64,000 bases of DNA, from positions 124,001 through 188,000 of the forward strand of contig JASANG010002092.1 in NCBI GenBank assembly GCA_030248215.1. The letters are read 5' to 3'. The translations under genes and the position numbers were made by a program. Below, piece after piece: positions 27,601 to 40,900 of the stretch. This stretch comes from Enoplolaimus lenunculus (lineage: Eukaryota > Nematoda > Enoplea > Enoplida > Thoracostomopsidae). Numbering within the stretch: position 1 is the stretch's first letter; each line of letters begins with the position of its first letter. The notes under the pieces were generated by a model. The model was not told where the DNA came from. It made no database searches and saw only the letters and a list, made by a program, of their open reading frames with translations.

Positions 27601-30600
27601 ACTACCACGACGCGAATCCTTTAAGATCACTTCGTACCTTTCCAATCCACGCTTTATATGAAGTTCAAATTGCGTTAGAGCAGCGCGATGAAACAACGGT
27701 GCAACAAGACCGCGAAAATCAGCCCCAATTCGACCAAAGGACAATCCAAAATACATTGTTTGCGCCAATAGTGAATCAAGCCGTCCTTCGACATCTCGAT
27801 TGAGACCGGCTTCGAGTTGTCCGATAAACCAATCAATCTGTAATATATTGTGAATCGACAAGGCATAATCACATTAGTTTGACTATTAAAATTATACACA
27901 GATAGTAACTAACCTTCAATAGTTGAATTTTAATACTGTGTCGATTCTACATCGGTTTAGAGCGATTCATTAAAACGCAACAGCTGTGGGTTTGCTTCTG
28001 AGAGGACAGCTGCTCATATAAAACTCCTCCAAACTCTATTTGTCCCCCCTCCACCAGTTTACTCCCCCACTAAGCCTTAAAAACATGTTTTGCTCGCTTA
28101 ATACGCTTTTGTTCCAGTTATAATGCAATGTACGTGCGTATAAAATGCGATTATGTATTATATGTGAGTGATACGGCCAGGCTAAACAAAATTTCCATTA
28201 ACTCAGGATTTTCCCAGTTGCGACCGGGGTGTTGAAGGTACCCTTGGCCGAGACCCGGCGGATGCCCGAAATGATACTTTCCCTCAGAAAACACTGCTTA
28301 AAAAGACGTCTAAATAAAAAATTTAGTGTTACACGATGCTCGCACGTAACTGCGGAAAACTTTAAACTCTGAAATGACACAAAAACAATATAAACGTAGT
28401 TTGTTTGCCATATTACTCACCTGTTTATAAAGCCAACTTTGAAATATTCCGGCGGTATTTGCTACTTGAGGTTCGCGGATACTGACCACTAACGGCTCGT
28501 CATCAGTGAATACTGCACGATACTGCGTAACAATATCAAACAAATGAGTTCGTGATGCTTCAATTAGTTTGATCAAGTGTTGATAAGCTGCAAACAAAAC
28601 AAAAATTGATCAACAGCTACAATTTGCATGGCACAATCGTCAGTTACATTTCAGAAGTTTTGTGGCATTTCGTCGTTACTGGAAAATACAAACCGTTCTA
28701 TTGTGAGTTTGCGTTTGTTAAACTCAAATAAATCTTTCTCACCGCAACTGCAAATCAACCAAAAGACTGTTGTCGCAGGGGAGATATCCATTCCGATAGC
28801 ATACAATTATGACATATCTATATTCGAGCATTTTTGCTATAATTCAAGCTATGCTATGAGTTATTGATGCAATTATCAAACACGGAAAGCTGACCTCAAA
28901 TTTAATTAATTACCTTATTGCTCTACACTGCATGCCAATTTTAACGCGTGTCGCACCCCTAAAACGTGAAATTGTATTCAAAAATACTAAACTTACGTTC
29001 ATCATCAGGAATGTTTGAAATTTGCGTTTGAAACCATGAATCACGAGCCTAAAATATTTGACAACTGACACAATTTAGGCGGTTGCTCATAACTTCTGAA
29101 AACGACACAACACTAAATAAAAAAAGGATTTGTGATCTTTTAAAAACAAAACCCTAAAAATACAAGTATCACGGTCGCACTTAGAACTTCGCCCTTATGG
29201 GAAATGCGTCCTTGAAGTCGTTAGGACCCTACAACTTTCATCATTTTTTTCTGCGTTTCCAGGTAAATCAGAAACAAATTGTCGTTCTCAAGCCCGACAA
29301 CATAGTGTTTTAAAACAGAGATGTGCCGATTGGTAATATCAGCAGTTTTCGCGAATATCGGCGTCGACATAGGCACTGCAAAAAATGCCATTTCTCTGCC
29401 GGTATTTTACGACTTTTTGCACTAAACACCTAGCAGTGAGTGGTATTGCTATCAATTCACACGGTAACGTATATCAGTACGTCTGATCACGAAACTGTTG
29501 TTTCTTGCGTTTGTATTTGAAAATATTAATTGAAATGAACACTTCCCATAAATTATACCAGTTTGTAGTTTATCAGAATTAAGTCTTTGCGCTTACAACG
29601 ATGTAATGTTGTAATGCTATATTATATAAGCAACGTGTATTAAAACTGCAATAAGCATCGGTTCGGCATCACCAAAATATAAAAATAATAGGCATATGCA
29701 CTAATTTAGATACCGACACTTCACTACTTTAAATTTTTATTGCTTACCTGCAAAAATACTATCCTCAGTTCAACATCAGAAAACACAGCGAGTCGACGTA
29801 GGTACGACAACACTTTCAAGGCGTTAGGCAATGTCAAATTTCCGCGAAGCTGTTCCAACAGATTTGAACATAAACTCGATCGGAGTTCAAGCACTTCTTT
29901 TGCAATCGTCTTAACAATATAAAAAAATAATTGCGTCTATTATATAAAGTATACAAAGCCTATCGACATGTACAAGTTTTTGCAACGAAAACTTGCAGTT
30001 GCAACGCGAATGCGCAAGTTTTGCGTGAAAACCGTTTAATTTAACAAAACTTGCAGCTGAATGTTCTAGATCTTAATACATGAACCTACAAAATGTTATT
30101 ACCTTTTCTCAAAGCAAAAACATGCACGCGCGAATAGGTGTAATACTAATATAATTATTTCAAAGCATGAAACATCTATCTTATATCTATGATTGCCGTT
30201 GGAAAACTGAAGCCACGGTAACACTGCATACTTTCAACGAAAACATTTCGCGTTGGAAGTCCCTGTTCCGAAACAGTTGCTAAGAATTTCATTATTACAG
30301 TACCTCAATAATTGTAACATGGCCCAAACGTCGTTGTAGTTTTGTTACATACTGCGCCAGTTCAAGTGCTTCTTCGTAATATCCGCCTCGAACGCAAGTA
30401 TCCATAACCTGAACAAGAAGCTCTTCATCTAGTTCTATGAATTTGAAGTGGTGATATTAATGCAAAATGAGCACATCTGAGCACAATTTTCAAATCACTG
30501 ACTACAGTTTTATGTAGTATATTAAATTAACAGCATCAATTTTTAATGTAATATTGTTTCATTACCAGGGTACTACCGGAATTCCGATTCCGATTGTAAA

Positions 30601-32707
30601 GTCAATCGGAATCGGAATTTTGAAATCTTCATTTTAATCCCAACTGTTATGATACGTTACATAAAAATTCTGTATTATTTATCTATTAAATTGCTTTCAA
30701 TGCGTTAACTTATCAATAATTGGTTGTAGTTTGCTTTACAAACCCAAAACACGTCGTCAATTTATCCATTCTACGTTTTGAAAACTTACCAGCCAACAAT
30801 CACCCGAAATCAACATTTTGTTAAAACATACGTAAGTATCCGTACAGTCCCAAAATTTCCAGATCCGCTGCCGATTATGCTTCCGGTTTAGAATAGCTGT
30901 TTTGATTCCGATTCCTGTATAATCCAGTTCCGTTTTGAACCCTGATCATTACCTGTGGAATTTCCAACAAATCTAACAACTGCGGATGCTTTTGTAGCGT
31001 GAGACTCAAAAGGCGGCGCGAATTGTTAATATCTTGCGTTTCACTTAGAAACGATCGGCATGATTGTCCCAAACTTGGAACCTGATTGAGCAACGCACCA
31101 ACATCTTTATTGATTAAGGAAAACTAAAAAAACATCGTGCGCAAACAGTCAGTTTCAATAGCGGCAATCAGTAAGCACACGATCAAACAAAAAAAATAGA
31201 AATAAGAGTTGCCCCGGGCCCGGTACTAACCGGGGCCAAGTTAGAGCACGTAAAGTTAACATGAGCTACGATATACGTAATACGTATACGGTGGCTAACA
31301 GTGAAAAAATAAACAATCCATATATTGTATAGCGTGTACAGCAAACCGTAAAACAATAAAAATACTGTGTTAAGTTATTTCCTGTTATTTTCATATTTTT
31401 CAAACGAGAACCGAGCGTGACACGATTGTTTCTCATGCGAGTCAATTAAGGATTGTATATAAAAATGGCCTTGGTTATGCCTCGCCAAATAACGTATTGG
31501 CCTCTGCCTCGGTGCCGGGGCCAGACCCCATGGCATCTCTTCACTCTGCAATTATATTATTTAACTTAAAAATCATCCTATTTGAAGCTACATAGAAGCA
31601 AATTTCAAAATTTACATCATCTCGAAGTTCCTTCGAACAATTAGCAGCTTCAATGAACGTCTTGTAATGAGTAAACGCCAGCGATTCAGCTTCTTCATGA
31701 AGTAACGCCTTTTCTTCTGCAAGACGAGCTGGTTCTGTGGCTGAAAAAACTCATATTGTACCCACTATACTAAATTACGTAATAACGTTCAGTTCTATGG
31801 ACAATAGTATTAAAGGCTTCAATGCAAAGTCGCTGCAATTTTATCTATGATGAAAAACTTGATAAGATGTTTCCGCTGTTTGATGAACAGTAAATTATAT
31901 CGTTGTATATATTTCAAACGACGTTATAAATTTTTTAATTAAAAAATAACAAGATAAACTATCGCACGCTTACATAATTTCACAGCTCCAAAAGAACTCA
32001 ATTCTGCTAAATATTTCGATGAGTCCAGGTCGTCTTCAAAACACTCTGAAATAGAGCATACCACTAGTCATGTATAAAAATTAACAGCTGAATGCGAAAT
32101 TCGGTAAAACCACAGCTATCCCGGTGTCATGATTTTATCGGGACCACAGACGGGGCACAGAGTAAAGCCGGGGCAAGGTTGAACATGATTTACAGTTGTG
32201 GATTTTCAAATTTGATTCATATGAAACAAAAATTTTATTTTAACCTTAAACGTACTCTAAATCTCCAAAGAACTGAACTGGAACCAGTAGCTTCAAAAGA
32301 AACCAGAATCTAAGTAGGTAAGAAAAACCTCACTGAACATATTTCACCTTTTGAAGATCTGATTTTTTTCTGCCCTTCTTCACAACCAAGCATTCCCACA
32401 GCTACGTACCCCCGGACATATCTATTTACACTCCAGCTTAGTTTTACAGTTTTAACGCTAGTGCTTAGGCATAGGTTCAGAAAAACGTTTAATCTACGTA
32501 AATTTACTGCTCTAAAAGTAATTGGCCGATAAACTTATAATAACTTACATGTAAACATCTTACTTTAGTTATACTACAGCATGCATTGTAAATAAATTTA
32601 TTCGGTTACATTTGTTGATAAACAGATTATTTCTCCAAATAGTCAGTTTTATTCTTACTTGACGATCCTTCAAAAAGCTTCCTAAATATATGAGGATCGT
32701 ATTCCAT
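24646..32707 (-). CDS. COG8: Conserved oligomeric Golgi complex subunit 8, complete
   Basis: Thirteen exons, 5' to 3' on the minus strand: 32659-32707, 31974-32045, 31616-31740, 30953-31123, 30304-30408, 29748-29909, 28997-29048, 28421-28587, 27638-27837, 27204-27291, 26360-26565, 25592-25733, 24646-25182. They total 2,076 nt, 691 aa, and every intron phase agrees. Family blocks: YKTFIEAANC, LGQSCRSFL, LLDLLEIPQ, VMDTCVRGGYYEEALELAQY, YLRRLAVFSDVELRIVFLQA, IEASRTHLFDIVTQYRAVF, GRLDSLLAQTMYFGLSFGRI, GADFRGLVAPLF, LNAFNTLRLCAP, VVPFLNRCLDELYP and NLGRIN. COG8 is a lobe B subunit that links to COG1 and tethers intra-Golgi retrograde vesicles, supporting glycosylation enzyme recycling. The start exon is short (MEYDPHIFRKLFEGSS). 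The C-terminal exon adds a long acidic, Glu/Asp/Ser-rich tail, making it longer than the 612-aa human protein. Confidence 0.95.
30566..30944. mobile_element. hAT-like miniature element in COG8 intron 4
   Basis: Starts CAGGGTACTACCGGAATTCC, ends TTTTGAACCCTG. Flanking 8-mers TTCATTAC and ATCATTAC differ at one base. The right duplicate forms the first eight bases of the intron after COG8 exon 4, that is, its splice donor. Confidence 0.85.
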
Positions 32708-33320
32708 TAAAATGCTTTGACAAAACAATTAGCAGTTCGTTTGCTTAAAATGTATTAAATAAAAATATAATGTTACGTTTATCTGTTCATACATTGCCCT
32801 GTAAACTATTTTCGTAACGGTCACAAACTCAGAACTGTCTCTGAAATGAAAGATCGAGGGGTTACTTTTTCGTCCGAATTAAAACTTTCTAAACATTTGT
32901 AAATTTTTAAAGACATTTCATGAAATTATGAAACTCCGACAAAATACAAAATTATTGTTCCCTAGAAAATGACAGTTACGGCTGCTAACCTCAAATGCAC
33001 TAAAACACTAAATGGTATATATACACCTGAATGTCGGGTATTGCGCGATGGAATACCCGAATACATAGCACAAACATAAAAGTCAATACGTAATACACGT
33101 TACATAGTAGCTACGCATTACACAGCATAGTAGACTAGTAAACAATTAGCACAAATAGTTGAACCAGTCCCGCTATAGCACAGTTGGTAAGAGCGTTTCA
33201 ATTCTTTCAACCACTTTGCACAAACATAGCACTTATATACTAGGTACATAAGACCGCACAACCTTGCACTGCATTCAATAATATTTTACTTACTAATACC
33301 TTTTTGTCAAGGTTACTCTA

Positions 33321-35030
33321 TTAGGATACATGACAGTAAGCGGTATTCGCCATTTTATGATATAAATACATCGAGCAATTAATTTTGGTGCATCTATGCC
33401 AACCCCCCCGCCCCCCATTATCCCCCCAAACAGCCGAAGTGCTTCGCCCCAGCCCCCGCCGCACACCTCCCCCCCCAGCCCAGCAACGGCCCCAACAGAT
33501 TCGGCAGTCCTGGATTATCGGGCCCATACTCGCCTCCCACAGGTAGTCGAGGATTTCGTCATTGCCGCCGAGATTTTTGCTCGCTTTGATCATCCTTGGA
33601 GTGATTCGATTTGTCGATTGGTTGGGTCTCAGCGGGTAGATCGGCGAACTCGGAGTTGTCATCGGCACCGTAACGAGGGCGAGGTTGGTCGATGCGCCGT
33701 CACATAATTCGGACCACTTGGACAGACACGCATGTTGACGTTACGCGGTCCTAAAACCTTCGATACTACTGCGGGAACCCATCGAGAATCTTTGTCCCGC
33801 CGTGATCGACAATGCAAGGTGTAGACAGCCGAACCAACGTCCAACTTGAAGCTGCGTTTCGTCACTAATCTATTCGTGCGGTGTTTGTTTGCTTCTCTGG
33901 TTTAGCATGCTTGGGCCTGTTGCGCCAGTGACGGTGCGAAAATGTCGACCATGGCATGAATTTGTTGATTATTCAACAATTCCCTTGGGGAATAAACGCT
34001 GTTTGGAATCGGTGTTCGTCCATACTGCAGCAGAAATTCCTAAAGAGCATCGTTTGTAGGAAGATGAGATTTGGTGAGGGATTGCTTGAAAGACCGCACC
34101 ATTTTCTCTGCTGCACCATTCGTTGACGGGTGATACGGGGCATCCATGAAATGAGAAATGCCACGTCGTTTGCACCAAACATTGAACTCACCGGATGTGA
34201 ACGCTGTTCCATTATCACTAACCAACGCATGCGGATATGCGAAGTGTGCGAAATCTATTTCGAGCAGTTCGATTGTTGAGCGTGTCGAGATAGATTGCGT
34301 TCGATAAATGCAGGGGTATTTGAAGTAGGCGTCAACCATTATGAGCCAGTTGCAGCCGCGGAAATTGATCCCGTGAACAACGTGCAGTCGTGACCACAGC
34401 CTCTCTGGCAACATCGACGGATGACCTGGAGATTTTGGGTCATATCGGAGTCGATATTCTACCAACAAAGTGATTTATTGCCAACTGCTTCATTCGTTGT
34501 ATTCCGAAATGTTCCAAATGCAGAACGAGCCGAGCTGATTCCAAATGGTAATCCAGTTTGGTGGAGCGGACCTTGATGTGTACTGAGGGCCAGTCGCTGT
34601 GGTGATACCGGACCCAACGAAATTTGGTTGTATGCATCCGCTAGGTCGATCTTCGTGAAACCGTAGCCTCCACCGAGCTTTCGCATCAGATCCTCTGGGG
34701 ATGTTATCGGGTATCGATGAGTTTCTAATTGTGGATTAACCGTCACAGAGTAGTCGCCGCAAAACCCTCCTGAATTTTGATTGTTACCGGCCGCGGCTTG
34801 CAGAAGGTTTGTTGAGCATCGACCTTGAATTTTGACTTCCAACTCGAAATCTTTAACGTCACACAGAGCCCTAAAGGACTTTTGCAATGATGGATCGATA
34901 GACTCTTATTGAAATTTGAGCACCGGGCACGAACTATCGGTTTGAATTGTTAGATCTAATACACGGTCGACTGACATGTTGAGGGAGAGCGCGGAGTGTG
35001 CCACTACCGAATGGCCCTGATCGGACTTGC
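33321..35030 (-). mobile_element. Ty3/Gypsy LTR retrotransposon fossil
   Basis: Minus-strand pol remains: a reverse transcriptase stretch around 34460-34890, an integrase core around 33970-34470 and an integrase C-terminal-like part around 33660-33865. The RT and integrase parts lie almost together, so the region between them is largely gone. The element is broken in several places, lacks gag and recognisable LTRs, and looks moderately old. Its GC content is higher than the surroundings. It sits between COG8 and the truncated aconitase. Confidence 0.85.
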
Positions 35031-35050
35031 CTGCCATGCTTTGTGTCAGT

Positions 35051-35448
35051 CAGGGTGCAACCGGAATTCCGGTTCCGGCATTTTTTCACCTTCCGGTTCC
35101 GGTTCCGGTAAATTTTTACCGGATTTAAAAATTCCGGTATTATAATTTGGCCGTTTTCTTAACTTTGCTAATTTTTAAGAATCTCTTTTGAAAGCCACTT
35201 GTACACCCGAATATAAGCCATTAATGGTGGATTTCACTTCATTCGATGATGAAAATCTAAAATACAACAAATAAAATAAATACCTATGTTCGACTAAGGG
35301 TGTTTCACAAATAATAGAGCAAAAAATAAGATTAAAATGAAATTTTTGGTGAAATGCATTTTTCATTTCCCGGTTCCGGTTCCGGTTCCGGTAAAATTTT
35401 CAAATTCCGGTTCCGGTTCCGGTAAATTGTAATTCCGGTTGCACCCTG
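35051..35448. mobile_element. hAT-like miniature element inserted in a SINE
   Basis: CAGGGTGCAACCGGAATTCC at the left, GGTTGCACCCTG at the right, with a perfect 8-bp duplication GTGTCAGT on both sides (35043-35050 and 35449-35456). The target lies in the tail of a tRNA-derived SINE. Ends are packed with GGTTCCGGTTCC repeats. Confidence 0.92.
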
Positions 35449-35456
35449 GTGTCAGT

Positions 35457-35930
35457 CTAAGGTAGGAACTGGGACTTCAGACCTTTGTACTAAGCAGCTG
35501 AAAAAGCGGTCCTTCGGAGCGGGGATCGAATTCTCAGCTTATGGATTCTTAACCGGACACTCTACCACTGCGCTACGCAGCCCGCCTCTATTTTCAGCAA
35601 GGTCGTCCCTTGACCGTCCATCCTATTTTCGACTGGACACCGTGTTCATACCGCGGCAGTTTACCATTGCGCTCACGGCGTGGCCCTCATGTCAGTCTAG
35701 GTAGGAACCGGGACTTCAGACCTTTCTACCAAGCAGCTGAAAAAGCGGGCTAGGCGGGGATTGAACTCTCAGCCTACAGATCCTTAAGCGAACACCCTAC
35801 ACTGCGCCACGTAGCCCGCCTCTCCTAAGCAGCTGGAAAAGCGGGCCTCCGAAGCGGGGATCGAGCTCTCAGCTTCCGGATCCTTAAGCGAACACTCTAC
35901 CACTGCGCTAAGCAGCCCCTATCGTCGACT
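35457..35930 (-). mobile_element. tRNA-derived SINE units, three heads in tandem
   Basis: On the minus strand three heads read GGGCTGCGTAGCGCAGTGG...GATCCCCGCT, with tRNA A-box (GCGCAGTGGTAGAGTG) and B-box (TTCGATCCCCGC or variant) signals and a CAGCTGCTTAG tail. The inner tail carries a second tRNA-like stretch. Units are joined directly, so this is a tandem or dimeric SINE. Not a functional tRNA gene: the arms do not fold into a full cloverleaf. Confidence 0.7.
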
Positions 35931-36231
35931 ATAAAGTCGACCGTATGCAGCCGGCAAGCATACTACACAATGTGCATTGCGTTTACTGCATATGCCGTAG
36001 GACAAGCATGTCTCACATGCTTACACTTTGAACCAGAGCCATTATCATGTTTATTTGCTGCTTGTACTGTTCCTGCATGGCCTTGATCAACTGAACCACC
36101 TAGTTAAAAATCGATTTTTCAACGTTCATCCCTAGCTAAGTTATATAACACATATTTCTTGTGCAGTATCAGTATATGGGCCCTGCAGTGAAAATTTTGC
36201 CGTATCTGTGTACATGTACCCATATGAAATG

Positions 36232-36360
36232 TTATTGCAATGACTACATGATGTAGTAGTGTCCTGTTTGGCCCGAATGTTAGAGGGCCGAGGGTCGATT
36301 GCCATTTTAGTCCTAAACCTTGGGCCAAATTTCGAACATGGGTCGAGCAGATCGTATGGA
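36232..36360 (+). mobile_element. tRNA-derived SINE, second family
   Basis: TTGCAATGACTACATGATGT head with B-box-like GAGGGTCGATTGCC; alignable by eye with 10803. Confidence 0.5.
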
Positions 36361-37055
36361 TACAACATAGAGAGCCCGCTGCTGCGGAATGTACAAACAG
36401 GAGACCATGGATTGGAGAAGTTTGGATTCGGTTTCGGAATGATCGCCTGTAAAAATGGATGATGTTTGTATATGCTCACCGTATTAAGAGTTCGTTTGTT
36501 AGCGGTCAAGCATAATCGACAATATCGGTGTAGCAAATTTTTGAAATTTTTGACCTAGAAACTAAATTGTTTTCTAGCTTTAGTCCAGAAACGACCACCC
36601 TCTGATTTGCAGGCTTCAATTTTCTGCGCAACTTTTACCGCATTCACAAACGTATGTAGTTTCCGTCACCATTTATCGATAGGTTTTGAACCTTTTAAAC
36701 CGGTGAGAGGGTGGCTGCCCCCCCACACTTTTAGTTATCGATTTGTTCTACCACTGTTTCCACGAATCGGTCCCCGCACGCGAGTGACCTGGGCGGGGCT
36801 GCTGTTATCGAACTAAGCAACTAGCTCCCCCTGCTCTTCCTGCTCCGTGGGCCGGCCACCCCGATGGCCGTTGCCGGATGAAGTTGCGCAAGCAATAGAA
36901 AAGGTATGGTATTTGTAGTGTTTTTGGGAGCCGTTTTAAATACAGCCTGGCAAACAAAAGAAATAGTAATAAAACTGGCATTATTGCAAATGACTAAATT
37001 ACACAGTTCCAGCAACACAAACCGGTCGCAATATGCCATTTACATACCGTTAGTA

Positions 37056-37839
37056 CAGCCACAGACAGAATTAAGTGCAATAGCGATCGCGAACCATACG
37101 CGGTTCGACCCGCGATCGCTCGCAACCGCAATTTACGTGGACGCAAAAACAGCGGTTGCGGTGGCAGTTGCGCACGTAGTTGTGCGGTTACAGACGCGGT
37201 TAAAATTGCGGCTACAGACGCAGCTATAATTGCTTTTACAGATGCGGTAAACCTGCGGTTACAGACACGGTTGAAATTGCAGTTACATAAATTGTGGTTA
37301 CAGACACAGATGAAATTGCAGTTACAGAAATTGCAGTTACAGACGTGGTTAAAATTGCGGTTAGAAACACGGTTAAAATTCTGTTCCGCCTATATATTAA
37401 TAGTAGTATAAGCATATTCCTAAGCCAGGGTGCAACCGGAATTCCGGTTCCGGTTCCGGTTTCGGCATTTTTTCACCTTCCGGTTCCGGTTCCGGTTCCG
37501 GTAAATTGTAATTCCGGTTGCACCCTGTACCTAAGCCTAAACCTGAGCTTCCGGGTTACAACCGCGAGTGTGACCGCGGTTACAACCGCGACTGCGACCG
37601 CGGTTACAACCGCGACTGCGACCGTGGTGATAGCAGCGACTGCGACCGTGGTGACAGCAGCGACTGCGACCGCGGTTACAACCGCGACTGCGACCGCAAT
37701 TAAAATCGCGACTACGATCGCGTCTCAAACCGCGTTTGAACCGCGATCACTCAGAAATTCAGACGCGGTTACAAAACCGCAACCGCGATCGCAGTGGGCA
37801 CAGTCGCGGTTTCTGGGCGCTTAATTCTGTCCGTGACTG
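37056..37839. mobile_element. mariner/Tc1-like non-autonomous element carrying GC-rich satellite
   Basis: Flanked by TA on both sides. Ends are CAGCCACAGACAGAATTAAG and its near-perfect inverted partner CAGTCACGGACAGAATTAAG, the mariner/Tc1 style. The interior is not transposase but arrays of GCGGTTACAGACGCGG-type and ACCGCGACTGCGACCGCGG units of about 24 bp, in opposite orientation on the two halves, so the whole can fold back. The 92-bp hAT-like element and some CCTAAG units sit in the middle. Confidence 0.8.
37436..37527. mobile_element. hAT-like minimal element (92 bp)
   Basis: Both ends match the family (CAGGGTGCAACCGG ... CCGGTTGCACCCTG) but almost nothing lies between them except TTCCGG repeats. 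It is inserted in a CCTAAG run inside a mariner-like element. Confidence 0.85.
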
Positions 37840-37954
37840 TATTTTTATGAAAAAATTATTTTTAACAAACTATCAAGCTCCTTCTAAGCTCATGCGATTT
37901 ACATAACGTAACACAGTAGATCAGGGATAACATTTGTACTGTCTGTCGTTTTAG

Positions 37955-40900
37955 GCCGATCTTGTTGTTGCTTCTGTTCTATCGGGCAATCGTAACTTTG
38001 AAGGCCGTGTTCATCCTCAAACACGTGCTAATTACTTAGCTTCGCCACCGTTAGTGGTTGCTTATGCGCTTGCTGGTCGAGTGGATATTGACTTTGAAAC
38101 AGAACCTTTGGGTGAGAGGCAGAATTTGTTTAAGGCTGTGCTGCGACAGTAATTTTGTATTGCTGACAAATAAAAATGAACCTAACCTGGGTGCATGTTG
38201 TGTATAATATGTCTTTTATTGTCTGCCTTGCAGTATGCACTTGTTTGTCGGTCGCGAATTTTAACGAATTTTTTGGTGAATTTTCGCTAAGATCATTTTG
38301 TCCTAGTCTTTAACCACAGCAAGATCAGCAGACCAGGCCAAGTCTTTCATTATTCATTTGATTTTATATGCAGTCATAGTTGCGTAGTGTTCTGCTGTGG
38401 TGTAAAGAACAGGAGGATAATTCGATGGGCAGTAAGAGAGGTATTACATAGTTGCAGAAATTTATTTGTAGGGACGGACAACGCTGGAAACGAAACCTTT
38501 CTACGTGACATTTTTCCACGTCGAGAAGAAATTAACGTAGTTTAAAATACGTTGTATATTAACTATAGCTGCGAATAAAGGTTTAGCTATTGCTATTACA
38601 ATCATGTTCTGCATATTGCCATATTATACATAGTAATTCAATTTGTCATACATTGAAATTTTTGGGTTTGTTGCAGTCATAAGCAAGATTACGTACGCTT
38701 CGAAGGCGACGCTAATCTCGCGTTTTTAAACCTAAAATGAAGTTAATTATTTTATGTTGTGTATTAAAATAGTGGTGCTATTATCAGTACAAACTTGAAG
38801 AAAAATTATGGTTTTTCATAACTAAATTGAAAAAGTGGTCGTTTTTGTGACAATAATGATAAAAATATTTTTAAGCTTGAAAAAAATAAATACGGCTGCT
38901 CAGTAAACTTAATATTTTGTAGGCAGTAAACTTAATATTTTGTAGGCAATTGAACAACGCGTGATTTTGCCAGAAATGTTTCGTGATGTCTACGGCAATA
39001 TTAAAAATGGATCGCCTGAATGGGCGTCTCTTGGTACAACCGTTGGAACAGAGACTAGTTTAGCGACAAGAACTGAAGCTAGATTATTATATCCGTGGGA
39101 GCAGAATTCAACCTATATTAAAAATCCGCCATTTTTTACTAACATGGTAAACTATTTTCATATTAATTTTACATAAAGATTTAATGGATTTAGTCTGACT
39201 GCAGCCTTCAGGGGACATACCAGTACACGTTTTTAGCGCAGTCAAATGTTTGTTTATTATTTTGATATTTCATTTATATACACCGTTTATTTGACAATTT
39301 ATAGTTTTGTACCATGTACTCCTTTTCTCAACGCATAATCGTCTTATATGGATAATTATATTTTGCGTTTATCTTTGTCTCATGGTCATCTTATGTAGTA
39401 CAGCTGTGTGAAACCACAGTATGTTAGTAAAACTAGTTGGGCGCTAACTGGTATTATTGCTTTAGAAGCGAAACCTCGAGCCATTCACTTGGATAAATAA
39501 CGCGTATGTGTTAGTGAATTTTGGTGATTCTGTTACCACTGACCATATCAGTCCAGCTGGTTCGATCTCGCGAAGGAGTCCAGCTGCGCGGTATCTTACA
39601 GATTTGGGGTAAATAATTACTTTAAATTAATCTGTTGTTTTAAAATATATATTACACCGAGACTGTCAATGTGTGGTTAGTGAAGTAGATAAATTGCTAT
39701 ACCAGATTGAACTATAATAGCTACGTGTATTTAAATAACGTTCTGCAGAAATGATGTAAGTCTGTGCCTATAGCTTTTGTTAGAAACTTTGGGGCTTGGT
39801 ACAAATTTGCATTAAATTTCATCGAAGTATGTAACTCCACACAGTGATAGACGACGTACATTTCTAGAGTTGAACAAAAGGATTTTAACACTTACGGAGC
39901 ACGCCGTGGAAATGATGCAATTATGGCGCGAGGCACTTTTGCCAATATTCGAATTGTTAACAAACTGGTAGCGAAGACTGGGCCAACAACGATATTTATT
40001 CCATCTGGTGAAGAAGTAAGAGGGAATTTGGATTCTGTTTCAATTTCAGACACTCCTGCTCGTTGGTAAGCTGTAACGATGGATTATTGTAAATACTTTC
40101 AAATTCAAGTTGCCATTCTTGTATTTGAGTTTAAAGGCAAGTGTAACAACTGCGCTAGTATAACGTCTTGTTCAGTAACTTTTTGTTGAACGGTACTCAG
40201 TTTATTAAAAGAAAACTGTCACTACACTGGGCAAGCAACGTGTGAATTGGGAACTGAAAAAATACAAGTATTTAGAATATTTTGGGTATAAATAGGTGCC
40301 GGATATTCGGATATGAAAAATATCCGGAGATGTATCCGAAAAAACGTGTACCCGGATATCCGAATATCCGAAGTGCTATTGTATAAAAAATTTCGGAATA
40401 ATTTGCATTGTGTCACCATTAAAGTAGCTGAAGCTGACGAAAACAAATTTCAAACCTGAGTTAAAATATTGAACCACATTCCTGCATAATTCAGTGATGA
40501 TTTAAAATTTTGAGTTCTTAAAACATGTTAAAATTAAAAAACTTCAGTTTAGCTTGATATTTATTTGAATAATAATGACTTCGTATTTTTAAATTCTCAA
40601 AATTAGCTCAGTGAAAGTTTTTTGTAAGTCGCGTCTCGAGATTACATACTGGGCGTCATTTTAAATTGTGATCGCTCTTGGTTTAATGTTAACACGCCAA
40701 GCTTAACTAAGTATGATGCTAAATAGCACTAGGCTAGCTTGCATACCTAACACTTTCTCTTCATACACGAGAACAGTCCACAAGTACTTTATCAGCGATT
40801 CTAGCTGTCTGAAAAACGAACAGTTTAGTGTGGCGTTGTTGGGGGCGACAACCCCATCCTGTTTACTGTTTTTTTTCAAAATGCAGGAGGTTCAAGGAAG

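Noticed and set aside
33176-33200. A-box-like CAGTTGGTAAGAGCG
   Set aside because: No B-box at a proper distance, so not called a tRNA or SINE.
37294-37824. 176-codon ORF rich in Thr/Ala/Val
   Set aside because: It is read-through of GC-rich satellite inside the mariner-like element.
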